Shown piece after piece: positions 26,842-34,695 of a stretch of 64,000 nt of DNA. Each line of letters begins with the position of its first letter. Within the stretch, counting starts at the first letter, position 1. Origin of the DNA: Acidobacteriota bacterium (lineage in GTDB: Bacteria > Acidobacteriota > Terriglobia > Bryobacterales > Bryobacteraceae); NCBI GenBank assembly GCA_023436715.1, contig JAEZIJ010000036.1:20862-84861 (forward strand), in the 5' to 3' direction. The translations under genes and the position numbers were made by a program. The notes below the pieces were generated by a model that was not told the origin of the DNA, did no database searches, and worked only from the letters and a program-made list of their open reading frames with translations.

Positions 26842-27546
26842 ATGCCGCAAGACCTCGTAAAGATTACCGCCGCGCCGCTCGCGCTCACGATGCCGGAAGA
26901 AGAACGGCAGGAAGTGATGGCGGCGTTCCACACCAACTGCGCCAGCGGCAGCATCACGGAGTTCGATCTGCCGCGAATCAAAGTCGCGTCCGGAACGGCT
27001 TTGTGGCTGCTTAACGAATTGGAGGGCGAGGCCACCGTGTCTGCCATCGAGGGCGTAGTCGTCCACGCCCGCGACACGCGCTCGTACTTCCACTCCAAGG
27101 ATGCCGGGAATGTGCCGCCCGACTGCTCGTCGCGCGATGGCGTGACCGGCACCGGCAAGCCGGGCGGCGAGTGCGCCGGGTGCCCGCTCGCGGAGTTCGA
27201 GTCGGCTCCGGACGGCGGCGCTGGGCAGGCGTGCAAGCAGAACAAGCAGTTGTTCATCCTGCGCGGCACGTCGATGCTGCCGGAGGTAGTTTCGATTCCG
27301 CCCACCAGCCTGAAGGCCATCCGGCAGTTCTTCCTGAAGCTCGTCACCCAGCGCTTGCAGTACCACCACTGCATCCTGCGGATCGAGTTGGAGAAGGCGC
27401 AGAACGCTCAGGGCAAGGTGTACGGCAAGGCGGTGATGAAGTTCGTCCGCAGGTTGTCGCCCGAGGAGATCGGCCGCGCCGAAGAAATGCGCGCTTTCGC
27501 GCAGAGTTTCGCGGCCCGCGTTACGCCGGGCGCGGCCACGGAATAG
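26842..27546 (+). CDS. Conserved-type phage protein with cysteine cluster (possible zinc site)
   Basis: 234 residues from ATG 26842, with AAGGAG 8 bases upstream (a GTG at 26827 is less likely). The centre has DCSSRDGVTGTG, then GECAGCPLAEF and QACKQNKQLFIL: a C-x-C-x2-C...C set likely to bind zinc, followed by a conserved-looking IPPTSLKAIRQFFLKL. Proteins with this layout are frequent in replication/recombination regions of large phages, without a proven function. No nuclease motif. The gene is probably co-transcribed with its neighbours. Confidence 0.55.
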   Translation: MPQDLVKITAAPLALTMPEEERQEVMAAFHTNCASGSITEFDLPRIKVASGTALWLLNELEGEATVSAIEGVVVHARDTRSYFHSKDAGNVPPDCSSRDGVTGTGKPGGECAGCPLAEFESAPDGGAGQACKQNKQLFILRGTSMLPEVVSIPPTSLKAIRQFFLKLVTQRLQYHHCILRIELEKAQNAQGKVYGKAVMKFVRRLSPEEIGRAEEMRAFAQSFAARVTPGAATE

Positions 27547-27554
27547 GAGCGCGG

Positions 27555-27890
27555 ATGTTTCCCGAAACGATTCTTCAGTTGAATAACGGAGCGACGGTTG
27601 CCGAATTGAGCGACGCGCTCGCGAAGGTCCTCGCCGCCGTGCGGGGAACCGGCAGAAGCGCATCGGTCACGTTGACGGTCAATGTGAAGCCCGCCAGCAA
27701 GGGCGTCACGAACGTCGTGATGGTCGAATCGCAAATCAAAACCAAATTGCCCGAGCTGGAGCGCGGCATGACCGTCTTCTATCTGACCGAGGACAACCGC
27801 CTCGTCCGGAACGACCCGAGGCAGCAGATGCTCCCGTTGCGGGTCGTCGATATCGAGGATCAACCGAAACAACTCAAGGAGGTGGTGTAG
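27555..27890 (+). CDS. Hypothetical early phage protein
   Basis: 111 residues from ATG 27555, TAGGAG overlapping the previous stop acting as ribosome binding site. Helix first (ATVAELSDALAKVLAAV), then strands (SASVTLTVNVKPA, NVVMVESQIKTKLP). The stop directly abuts the DUF2303 start at 27891. The pattern recalls small companions of DUF2303 proteins in phage recombination regions. Function unknown. Confidence 0.5.
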   Translation: MFPETILQLNNGATVAELSDALAKVLAAVRGTGRSASVTLTVNVKPASKGVTNVVMVESQIKTKLPELERGMTVFYLTEDNRLVRNDPRQQMLPLRVVDIEDQPKQLKEVV

Positions 27891-28736
27891 ATGGGACGCG
27901 ATAACTACGGCAACAGCGGTGAGCCGCAGACCATGAGCGATATGCAGGCGGCGATCGCCGCCGGTGCGGCGTTGGGCGATCCGCGCACGCCTGTCGTTGA
28001 CGAGAAAGCTGGCACGTTCGCGGTCGTGCCGAGGGAGTACAGCATCAAGTCGCTGGAGGAGTTCCTGCCCCGTCCGTTGCGGATCAGGGAGAGCGTCCTC
28101 CTGTACGACACCGACTCGTTCATCGGGTACGTGAACGGCTTCAAGCTCCCCGGCCTGTCCCGTGTCTTCTTCAATAGCGAGCAGGAGCAGTTCGTCGCGG
28201 TCCTCGACTATCACGAAACGGAGACGCCCGGCTGGTGCGACCACACCGCCACGTTCAGGCCGCGCCGGAGCGTGGAATTCGAGACGTGGATGGGAGCGAA
28301 CCGCAAGCAGACTACGCAGGTCGAGTTCGCGCGCTTCCTGGAAGAGAACATGCCGGATGTGGTCGAGCCGAACAGCGCGGAGTTGCTCCAGGTCGCGCTC
28401 ACCTTCGAGGCGAAGAAGACGGTGGACTTCTCCTCCGGCGTGCGGTTGAACAACGGCCAGATCCAGTTCCAGTTCGATGAGGTCGTTCGCGGCACGTCCC
28501 AGAAGGGCACCATCGAGATCCCCGAGCAGTTCGTTCTGGGCATCCCGATCCACATGAACGGCCCCGCGTACCGCATCCCGGTGCGGCTGCGGTGGCGGTT
28601 GCAGGAGGCCAAGTTGATCTTCTGGTACGAGATCGTGCGCCCGCACCGCTTCATCGAGGACGCGCTCAAGGAGATCCGCGAGCGGGTGGCCAACGAGACG
28701 GCGGTTCCGCTCCTGGTCGGCAGCATCGAGGAATAG
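27891..28736 (+). CDS. DUF2303 family phage protein (YfdQ-like)
   Basis: 281 residues. The IADGV-free but otherwise typical layout of DUF2303: N-terminal helix, YSIKSLEEFLPRPLRI, DTDSFIGYVNGF, FVAVLDYHE, WCDHTATFRPRRSVEFETW, a strand-rich middle with VRLNNGQIQFQFDEVV, and a C-terminal RLRWRLQEAKLIFWYEIVRP. DUF2303 proteins are found in phage recombination regions; their biochemical role is not established to my knowledge. ATG directly follows the previous stop. Confidence 0.8.
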   Translation: MGRDNYGNSGEPQTMSDMQAAIAAGAALGDPRTPVVDEKAGTFAVVPREYSIKSLEEFLPRPLRIRESVLLYDTDSFIGYVNGFKLPGLSRVFFNSEQEQFVAVLDYHETETPGWCDHTATFRPRRSVEFETWMGANRKQTTQVEFARFLEENMPDVVEPNSAELLQVALTFEAKKTVDFSSGVRLNNGQIQFQFDEVVRGTSQKGTIEIPEQFVLGIPIHMNGPAYRIPVRLRWRLQEAKLIFWYEIVRPHRFIEDALKEIRERVANETAVPLLVGSIEE

Positions 28737-28867
28737 CCCGCGGCGGCGGGGGGCCGCGGAGTTAGGAGCCGCGCCCTTAAACGACTGGAACACCGGCCCG
28801 GCGCCCGCCACTCAGCCGCCGGAGGAAGCGCAGACATGGACAACAACACCATCGACGGAGGCGGCGA

Positions 28868-29209
28868 GTGAAGCGGGGGCACCTGAACAGCGGGCAGCTT
28901 TCGCTGGACTGCGCCATCGTGCGGCAGGCCCTCTCGGACCTGCGCGCGTGGAACAAGCCGGTGCCCGAGAAGCAGCCCAGGAACGAGCCCGAGAGACTGA
29001 CGGAGTTCAAGGATGCCGCTCGGTGGGCGTTCGACAGCGCCGGGCATGCTCAGTGGCACTTCAGTCTCGCGGCCGTCTGCGCGCGGCTGGATCTCGATGT
29101 CCGCAAGGTTCGGGCCAACATGCTGGCGAGGCTTACCGCCAATCAGCGTGCCTGGATGGCGGCGCTGGGTCTGGAAAACGGGCACGCGGCGGTGAAGGGG
29201 GCACGGTGA
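28868..29209 (+). CDS. Hypothetical early phage protein
   Basis: 113-residue basic, helical protein from GTG 28868; GGAGGCGGCGA immediately upstream is a good site. FSLAAVCARLDLDVRKVRANML looks like a helix-turn-helix. A 131-base gap upstream contains only an 11-codon frame. The stop overlaps the next ATG (TGATG). It may be a regulator; not recognised further. Confidence 0.45.
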   Translation: MKRGHLNSGQLSLDCAIVRQALSDLRAWNKPVPEKQPRNEPERLTEFKDAARWAFDSAGHAQWHFSLAAVCARLDLDVRKVRANMLARLTANQRAWMAALGLENGHAAVKGAR

Positions 29210-29568
29210 TGGACGACATTTGCGGCAGCTACCACAAGGGCAATACGGAGTCTCGCGAAGCGCACGCGAGCATTGAGCGGATCAAGGAAGCCATGCGGGC
29301 GAAGATCGTCGGGCGGCTTAAAGAAGTTCCCGCTGGGAGGACTTGCGACGAGATCGAGACCGACCTCGGTTTGCGGCACCAGACTGCTTCCGCGCGGATC
29401 TCGGAGTTGCTCGCGTCCGGTCGAGTCATCCGGACAAAGATGCGGAGGTCCACAAGGAGCGGCCGGAATGCGTCCGTGGTCGTGGCTCCGGAACACTGGA
29501 CGCCCGAATGCGGAATCGCTAGTTCCAAGCGCGCGCGGGCAAAGGAGGGCTCCAATGGACGTTCTTGA
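29209..29568 (+). CDS. Winged-helix-like phage protein
   Basis: 119 residues from ATG 29209. The middle CDEIETDLGLRHQTASARISELLASGRVIRTKMRR has a winged helix pattern (helix, recognition helix HQTASARISEL, then a wing), like small DNA-binding proteins of phages that control early or late transcription. Ends with a basic tail. Overlaps both neighbours by a few bases. Confidence 0.55.
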   Translation: MDDICGSYHKGNTESREAHASIERIKEAMRAKIVGRLKEVPAGRTCDEIETDLGLRHQTASARISELLASGRVIRTKMRRSTRSGRNASVVVAPEHWTPECGIASSKRARAKEGSNGRS

Positions 29569-30046
29569 GAACATCCTCGAACGCATCGCGGAGACCACGG
29601 AGCAGCGCGATGTCTATCTGAAGCAGGCCGAGGCCGAAGAGCAGAAGATCGCCAAGTTGGAGTCGATGTACTACCTGCTCGAAGACCCGGCGACCCAGGA
29701 GTTGATGAAGGACGTGGTCGTCGGCCTCGCTGTGCAGAACGGCGTGGCGGTGCCGAACGGCAACACTGGTATCGCGGGCGAGAAGCATTACGTCGGCATG
29801 CAGAGGGTGCGTGAGTACACCGCGAAGATCCAGACTGGCCAGCCGTTCACGGTCCACGAGATCTTCACCCTGAGCATCGAGCACATGCCGTCCACGCCGA
29901 AGATCCGGCACCCGGAATTCGAAAAGCAGCGCAAGGCCAGCATCGGCCTCGCCCTCACTTCGATGGCCAAGGGTGGCGACCTGGAAATCATGAAGCAGGG
30001 GCGCGGTCGCGAATGCACCGTGTACCGCAGGCCGGAGGGCAAATAG
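29555..30046 (+). CDS. Hypothetical early phage protein with coiled coil
   Basis: 163 residues from ATG 29555 with AAAGGAGG 6 bases upstream. First 45 residues form a coiled coil (ILERIAETTEQRDVYLKQAEAEEQKI). The C-terminal half (MPSTPKIRHPEFEKQRKASIGLAL then GRGRECTVYRR) resembles a small HTH fold. Function not recognised. Confidence 0.5.
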   Translation: MDVLENILERIAETTEQRDVYLKQAEAEEQKIAKLESMYYLLEDPATQELMKDVVVGLAVQNGVAVPNGNTGIAGEKHYVGMQRVREYTAKIQTGQPFTVHEIFTLSIEHMPSTPKIRHPEFEKQRKASIGLALTSMAKGGDLEIMKQGRGRECTVYRRPEGK

Positions 30047-30048
30047 CC

Positions 30049-30252
30049 ATGGGCGTTTTCAAGTGGTTCTGCCATCACGCCTGGGGCTTTCCCCGCCGCT
30101 GGCCGCAGTTCGAGGGCAAGCGTGACATCGATGTGCAGACGTGTTCGAAGTGCGGCGCCCGTCGCGAGTCGCTGGTGCAGTTCGGCGCGGCGGCGCCTGC
30201 CGCGGATCGCCCCCCCTCCAATGAGCAGCAGTTCGCCGGGGTGCGCGTATGA
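30049..30252 (+). CDS. Small zinc-ribbon-like protein
   Basis: 67 residues from ATG 30049. CHHAWGFPRRW, then DVQTCSKCGARRESLVQF: one C-H pair and one C-x2-C pair could hold a zinc ion. Such small proteins are frequent in phage and host genomes, role unknown. The stop overlaps the next ATG (ATGA), so it is cotranslated with the VRR-NUC gene. Confidence 0.5.
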   Translation: MGVFKWFCHHAWGFPRRWPQFEGKRDIDVQTCSKCGARRESLVQFGAAAPAADRPPSNEQQFAGVRV

Positions 30253-30671
30253 AGCGCCAGCCGGTCCTGGAGAAGTACGTGGTCGCGCGGATCATGTCCG
30301 CTTTGAGGAAGGTCTCCAGTGTGGTCGTCCGTAAGCGCCACGGCACTGCGATGGGCGTGGCCGGCGACCCGGATCTCTACGGGACCATCCGAGGCCGTCA
30401 CTTCGAGATCGAGGTCAAGCGCCCGGACGATCGAGCCTCGCAGTTGACCGAACTTCAGACGCAGAGGCTCCTGGACTGGAAACTCGCGGGCGCGCTCACG
30501 GGAGTCGCGCGCACCGTGGATGAGGCGCTCGCGATCCTGGGCATCGAACGGAAAGAGCCCACGGTGTGGCTGTGCTCCGGGTGCCGCCACTACAGGTGGC
30601 AGGGATCGGAACAGCCGGCGCGCTGCCCCAGATGCGGCCACATCCACTTTGAACAGGAGAGCCATACGTGA
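30249..30671 (+). CDS. VRR-NUC nuclease with C-terminal zinc ribbon
   Basis: 140 residues. GDPDLYGTIRGRHFEIEVKRP gives the PD-(D/E)xK core of VRR-NUC enzymes: Asp42, Glu55-x-Lys57, then Gln70 in the TELQTQRL helix. Such stand-alone phage VRR-NUC proteins cut branched DNA (Holliday junction-like) or flaps. The last 40 residues contain C-x2-C ... C-x2-C (WLCSGC, RCPRCG), an added zinc ribbon not found in minimal VRR-NUC proteins, probably for DNA binding. Lies directly before a DNA methyltransferase, overlapping by 4 bases. Confidence 0.85.
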   Translation: MKRQPVLEKYVVARIMSALRKVSSVVVRKRHGTAMGVAGDPDLYGTIRGRHFEIEVKRPDDRASQLTELQTQRLLDWKLAGALTGVARTVDEALAILGIERKEPTVWLCSGCRHYRWQGSEQPARCPRCGHIHFEQESHT

Positions 30672-32080
30672 TCTACGGGTCCGTCTGCTCCGGCATCGAA
30701 GCTGCCACTGTTGCCTGGCAGCCGCTTGGCTGGCGCGCCGCCTGGTACGCGGAGATCGACACGTTCGCGAGCGCCGTGCTCGCCTATCGCTTTCCGGAGG
30801 TTCACAATTTTGGCGACTTCACGCGGATCGACCCGGCAGGAACAGTTGACATTCTCGTAGGAGGAACCCCCTGCCAGTCCTTCTCCGTCGCCGGACACCG
30901 GCTTGGATTGGCCGATTCGCGTGGCAACCTCACGCTGGAGTTTCTCCGACTGGCTGCGCGCGCACGCCCCCGCTGGGTCGTGTGGGAAAACGTCCCCGGC
31001 GTTCTGTCGATCGATGGTGGACGAACGTTTGGAACCGTCCTGTGGGCGCTGGCGAACCTCGGGTATGGGGTCGCTTACAGAATTCTGGACGCTCAGTTCT
31101 TCGGAGTGCCCCAGCGTCGTCGTCGCGTCTTCGTTGTTGGATGTGCTGGAGGGTGGCAGGCTGCCGCTGCGGTACTTTTTGAGCGCGAAAGCCTGCGCCG
31201 GGATCTTGCGCCGCGCCGAAAAGCGGGGCAGGAGATTGCCGGAACTCTTGAAGCACGCGCTTCAACGGGTGGCTTCGATCCCGGCGCGCACGGTGCTGCA
31301 ACCGGGTATCTGATCCCGGCAGAGATCGTCGGACACTCCATAAGCGCGAAGTGGGCCAAGCGCGGGAGCGGGCCATCCGGCAGTGAATACCACAACCTCG
31401 TCGCACACACGCTCCGCGGCGAAGGCTTCGATGCGACCGAGGATGGCACCGGCAAGGGCATCCCCCTGCTGCCGATTGGCTTCTCCTGTAAGGACCACGG
31501 CGCGGACGCGATGGAAGATGTGGCGCCCACTCTTCGGGCGATGGGCCACAACGAGTCGCATCCGAACGCCGGAGGCCAGCTCGCGGTCGCGTTCCGCGCG
31601 TTCGGCCAGGATGGGTTCGCCGCATCCGAGATCACACCGCCGGTTTTGTCCAGCGACGGCGGCGGCGTGGCAGCGCCGGTCGTTTTCGAGGCACGGTACG
31701 CGCGTAATGGACGCGGTGCGCCGGACGTGGTTGCACCCCCGCTCAAGGCGCAGTCCGGAGCTTCGGGGCGCGGCGATGGTGCGCCGTTGGTGGCGTCCTG
31801 GGTCGCGGTGCGGCGGCTCACGCCGCGAGAGTGCGAGCGATTGCAGGGCTTCCCCGACGACTGGACGCTGATCCCCGGCTACAACGCGAGGCTCCGGCCC
31901 GAGGAGATTGTCGAGATGGCAGAGTACCTGGGCATCTCCATTCAGCAGGCAACGGAGTTCGGCGCGACTCCGGACGGCCCTCGTTACAAGGCGATTGGCA
32001 ACAGCATGGCTGTGCCCGTCATGCGGTGGATCGGCACTCGGATCGACCGCGTGGATGCAGTACTCCGGAGGGCGGCGTGA
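30668..32080 (+). CDS. DNA (cytosine-5-)-methyltransferase, phage type
   Basis: 470 residues. All key C5 motifs are visible: I (SVCSGIEAATVAW), IV with catalytic Cys69 (GGTPCQSFSVAG), VI (ENVPG), VIII (QRRRRVFVVG), and after a variable target-recognition region the X block YKAIGNSMAVPVMRWIG. The region between VIII and X is long, about 240 residues, leaving room for one or more recognition domains. There is no matching restriction endonuclease beyond the VRR-NUC protein, so the enzyme probably protects phage DNA from host restriction. Its stop overlaps the next GTG. Confidence 0.93.
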   Translation: MIYGSVCSGIEAATVAWQPLGWRAAWYAEIDTFASAVLAYRFPEVHNFGDFTRIDPAGTVDILVGGTPCQSFSVAGHRLGLADSRGNLTLEFLRLAARARPRWVVWENVPGVLSIDGGRTFGTVLWALANLGYGVAYRILDAQFFGVPQRRRRVFVVGCAGGWQAAAAVLFERESLRRDLAPRRKAGQEIAGTLEARASTGGFDPGAHGAATGYLIPAEIVGHSISAKWAKRGSGPSGSEYHNLVAHTLRGEGFDATEDGTGKGIPLLPIGFSCKDHGADAMEDVAPTLRAMGHNESHPNAGGQLAVAFRAFGQDGFAASEITPPVLSSDGGGVAAPVVFEARYARNGRGAPDVVAPPLKAQSGASGRGDGAPLVASWVAVRRLTPRECERLQGFPDDWTLIPGYNARLRPEEIVEMAEYLGISIQQATEFGATPDGPRYKAIGNSMAVPVMRWIGTRIDRVDAVLRRAA

Positions 32081-32241
32081 GGCACAGGGCGAAGGTGGAG
32101 GGTGAATACGCCGCGATGAGACTGGTCGACCTGGGAACCATCGATCCGCAGGCTTGGCCGGCGATCGCGAGGGTTGTCAACGATGTGATCGACCAGGATA
32201 GGGACAGCAGGCCGCGCGACGAGGAAGACACGTTGCCATGA
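32077..32241 (+). CDS. Very small phage protein
   Basis: 54 residues from GTG 32077 (ATG at 32116 also possible). Overlaps the methyltransferase stop and the next ATG by 4 bases each, which supports reality. Sequence LVDLGTIDPQAWPAIARVVNDVI then an acidic tail. No domain recognised. Confidence 0.4.
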   Translation: MRHRAKVEGEYAAMRLVDLGTIDPQAWPAIARVVNDVIDQDRDSRPRDEEDTLP

Positions 32242-32705
32242 GCGTGTACGGACGCGAAGCGTTGCGCCGCCTCCGCGAGAGGCAGCAAGAGGCTGTCGCG
32301 ACGGTCGAGGAGCCGCGCGATGAGGGTTGCGCCCTTATCGACGTGCCGGCGGACGCACCGATGGACGACGCCGTGTTGACGGTGTGGAACGGCGAAAGGT
32401 TCGTGGCATACGACCGCTGGCGAGCGTCCGCGTCTATCGTGCGCGAGGAAAAGAGGCCGGAGGACAAGCCCGCGATTCCCGCCGGTGCCAACTGCGTTTC
32501 CGGCGAGTGCGGCGGCATCCGCATCTGGCTCGTGAAAGACGGCGCGCGGTGGTCGATGTGGGTTGGATCGAAGACGGCTGGACGGCGGCGCGACTTTGCC
32601 ACGCCGTACCTGGATCACGCGATCCGGACGGCGGAGCAGTGGTACGGCGCGTCTGTCTGCGGTTGGCGCGCGGAGGGCAACGAAGGAGGGTTGGCGGATC
32701 GATGA
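32238..32705 (+). CDS. Hypothetical early phage protein
   Basis: 155 residues, 4-base overlaps on both sides. N-terminal charged helix (LRRLRERQQEAVATVEE), then a compact, Trp-rich part (IRIWLVKDGARWSMWVG). No motif recognised. Kept because of coupling within the operon. Confidence 0.45.
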   Translation: MSVYGREALRRLRERQQEAVATVEEPRDEGCALIDVPADAPMDDAVLTVWNGERFVAYDRWRASASIVREEKRPEDKPAIPAGANCVSGECGGIRIWLVKDGARWSMWVGSKTAGRRRDFATPYLDHAIRTAEQWYGASVCGWRAEGNEGGLADR

Positions 32706-32914
32706 ACCAAGCTCAGGAATCCCATCTCGCTCGGGTAAAGGAGGAGTTTGCCGCTCTGGTAGACGCCAAATACCGTGCTGGCGCCGTTGAGCATCGCGGC
32801 GAACTGCTGGCTTTGCCGCCTCCGGCCATTTTGAATCTCGCCATCGAGGAAGCCATAGATCAGGTTGTCTATCTGCTTTCACTGAAAGAACTGATCGCGC
32901 GGAGGATTGGATGA
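32702..32914 (+). CDS. Small hypothetical phage protein
   Basis: 70 residues from ATG 32702, overlapping both neighbours by 4 bases. KYRAGAVEHRGELLALPP then LAIEEAIDQVVYLLSLKE is a pattern I associate with small conserved phage proteins beside replication genes. It resembles a MazG-like helix pair (E-E-x-x-D), but is too short for an enzyme claim. Confidence 0.5.
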   Translation: MNQAQESHLARVKEEFAALVDAKYRAGAVEHRGELLALPPPAILNLAIEEAIDQVVYLLSLKELIARRIG

Positions 32915-34695
32915 CGCCGCGCGCCTTCTTGAACCTGCTCTGGGGCGCGAAGCCCAATGAGCACTACATCCTGCTCTGGACGTTGCAGGACAAGCGGAGC
33001 CACTGGTTCCAGGACGTGGCAGAGGCCGCGGACTTCGCCTCCGCCGCCGCGAGCAGCCAGGACGTGTACGTCGGCTTGGCGCTCTCTCAAGCCGACCTCG
33101 GCCCGATGAGGCGGTGCAAGTCGGAAGAGGCATCGGGCATCTGCGGCATCGGGGCCGATCTGGATCTTAAGTCAGAAGCGCACGGCGTTAAGCCGCTTCC
33201 GGCCACGATCCCTGATGCCCTGAAGATCCTACCTGCCGGTATGCCTCCGTCGATCCTGGTTCTGACGGGCAACGGCGTCCACCCTTGGTGGCTGTTCAAG
33301 GAGCCGCTGATCTTCGATAGCGAAGAGGAGCGCAGGGACGCCGCGCGGGTCCTGGCGCGCTGGCACGCGCTTCTGGGCCGCAACGCCGCCAATCACGAGT
33401 GGTCGTACGACAAACTCTCCGACCTCGCGCGCGTCCTCCGCATTCCCGGCACGCGTAACCTCAAGGATCCGGCAAACCCGAAGGCGGTGACGATCCTCTC
33501 CGTAAACGACCGCAGATACAACCTCTCGGACTTCGAGGAGTTCTTGGATCGCGAGGGCGTGCTGGATGCAAAAGCGCGGGAAACGGCGGCACAGGAATGG
33601 GCAGACAAGTTCGCGGACAGGCAACTCGTCATCGACCTCACCAAGCGCATCGGGCAGGATCGCATCGACATGTGGATTCGCGATGACCTGCGGTTCCGGA
33701 ACACTTGGCTCAGACAGCGCCACGATCTGAAGGATCAGAGCCAGAGCGGGTACGATCTCGCCCTTGCGTGCTTTGGGATGGATGCCGGCCTGTCTGAGCA
33801 GGAGATCGTGACTCTGATCATCCACCACCGCGCGCTCTATTCCCGTCCGCAGCGCACGCGGGTGGACTACTTTCAGAGAACAATCGGCAAGGCCAGCCGG
33901 AGGACCGGCGGCGGGGCGGACGCTATTGCAACGCTGGACCCGCCTCCGGAGACTCCCGCCGCGGCTGCCGATGACCGCGTGGCCGCACCGCCCACAACCG
34001 CCCCCGTTCCGCCTGGGGGCGCGCACGTTTCGCTGGAGCAGCCGGAGGCAACCGATAGCGCCATGCCGGAGCAACGGGAGGCCCTGTGCGCCAGGATCGC
34101 CGCGATCCTGAGAACGCCCATCGTGCGCTTCACGAAGCTCGACGGCAAGGAACCGACCTACCACATGAAACTCACGGACGGTCGCGTGATCGAGTTCGCG
34201 AGTTTCGCCAAGTTCACCGACCAGCAGTCCGTCCACAACGCCATCGGCGCAGTGACGAACCGGCATATCCCCCGGTTCAAGCCGAAGGCCTGGGGCGAAC
34301 TGTCCCAGTGGATGCTCAACGCCTGCTATATCGAGGAACCGACCGACGAGGAGGACCTGATTCGCGGGGCGCGGCTGCACCTTCTGAGCTACCTCCAGGA
34401 GACGGAGTTCATCGCGTCCATCGAGAATCAGCGCGTCCAGGACCAGCGCAAGCCGATCGTTACGGACGATGGCCGGATTGCCGTCTCCTCCATCGATTTC
34501 CAAGCGTACATGGCCAAGACGACCTGCCAGAAGGTTTCGCAGCGGGAGGCTGGCTCCATGCTGGTCGCGGTCGGCGGGACCAAGTACCGTGTGTGCGGCC
34601 GGAAGTACGACCAGATCCGGCGCGTGCTGCCGCTGCCGGATTTCGACCCGAGGGAGATCCGGCCCCAGGAGGCGCGCGATGTGCGGGGAGAATGA
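32911..34695 (+). CDS. Phage DNA primase, RepB-type archaeo-eukaryotic primase domain
   Basis: 594 residues. The N-terminal 230 match RepB-like primases (AEP superfamily): metal ligands in GADLDL (Asp83, Asp85), SILVLTGNGVHPWWLF (with His124), and DLARVLRIPGTRNLKDP (from 171). A long linker rich in Pro/Ala follows (about 340-380), then a domain of about 200 residues without Walker motifs, so no helicase part is fused. It probably primes phage replication with the neighbouring SNF2 and UvrD-like motors. Ends inside the helicase gene with a 17-base overlap. Confidence 0.82.
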   Translation: MTPRAFLNLLWGAKPNEHYILLWTLQDKRSHWFQDVAEAADFASAAASSQDVYVGLALSQADLGPMRRCKSEEASGICGIGADLDLKSEAHGVKPLPATIPDALKILPAGMPPSILVLTGNGVHPWWLFKEPLIFDSEEERRDAARVLARWHALLGRNAANHEWSYDKLSDLARVLRIPGTRNLKDPANPKAVTILSVNDRRYNLSDFEEFLDREGVLDAKARETAAQEWADKFADRQLVIDLTKRIGQDRIDMWIRDDLRFRNTWLRQRHDLKDQSQSGYDLALACFGMDAGLSEQEIVTLIIHHRALYSRPQRTRVDYFQRTIGKASRRTGGGADAIATLDPPPETPAAAADDRVAAPPTTAPVPPGGAHVSLEQPEATDSAMPEQREALCARIAAILRTPIVRFTKLDGKEPTYHMKLTDGRVIEFASFAKFTDQQSVHNAIGAVTNRHIPRFKPKAWGELSQWMLNACYIEEPTDEEDLIRGARLHLLSYLQETEFIASIENQRVQDQRKPIVTDDGRIAVSSIDFQAYMAKTTCQKVSQREAGSMLVAVGGTKYRVCGRKYDQIRRVLPLPDFDPREIRPQEARDVRGE

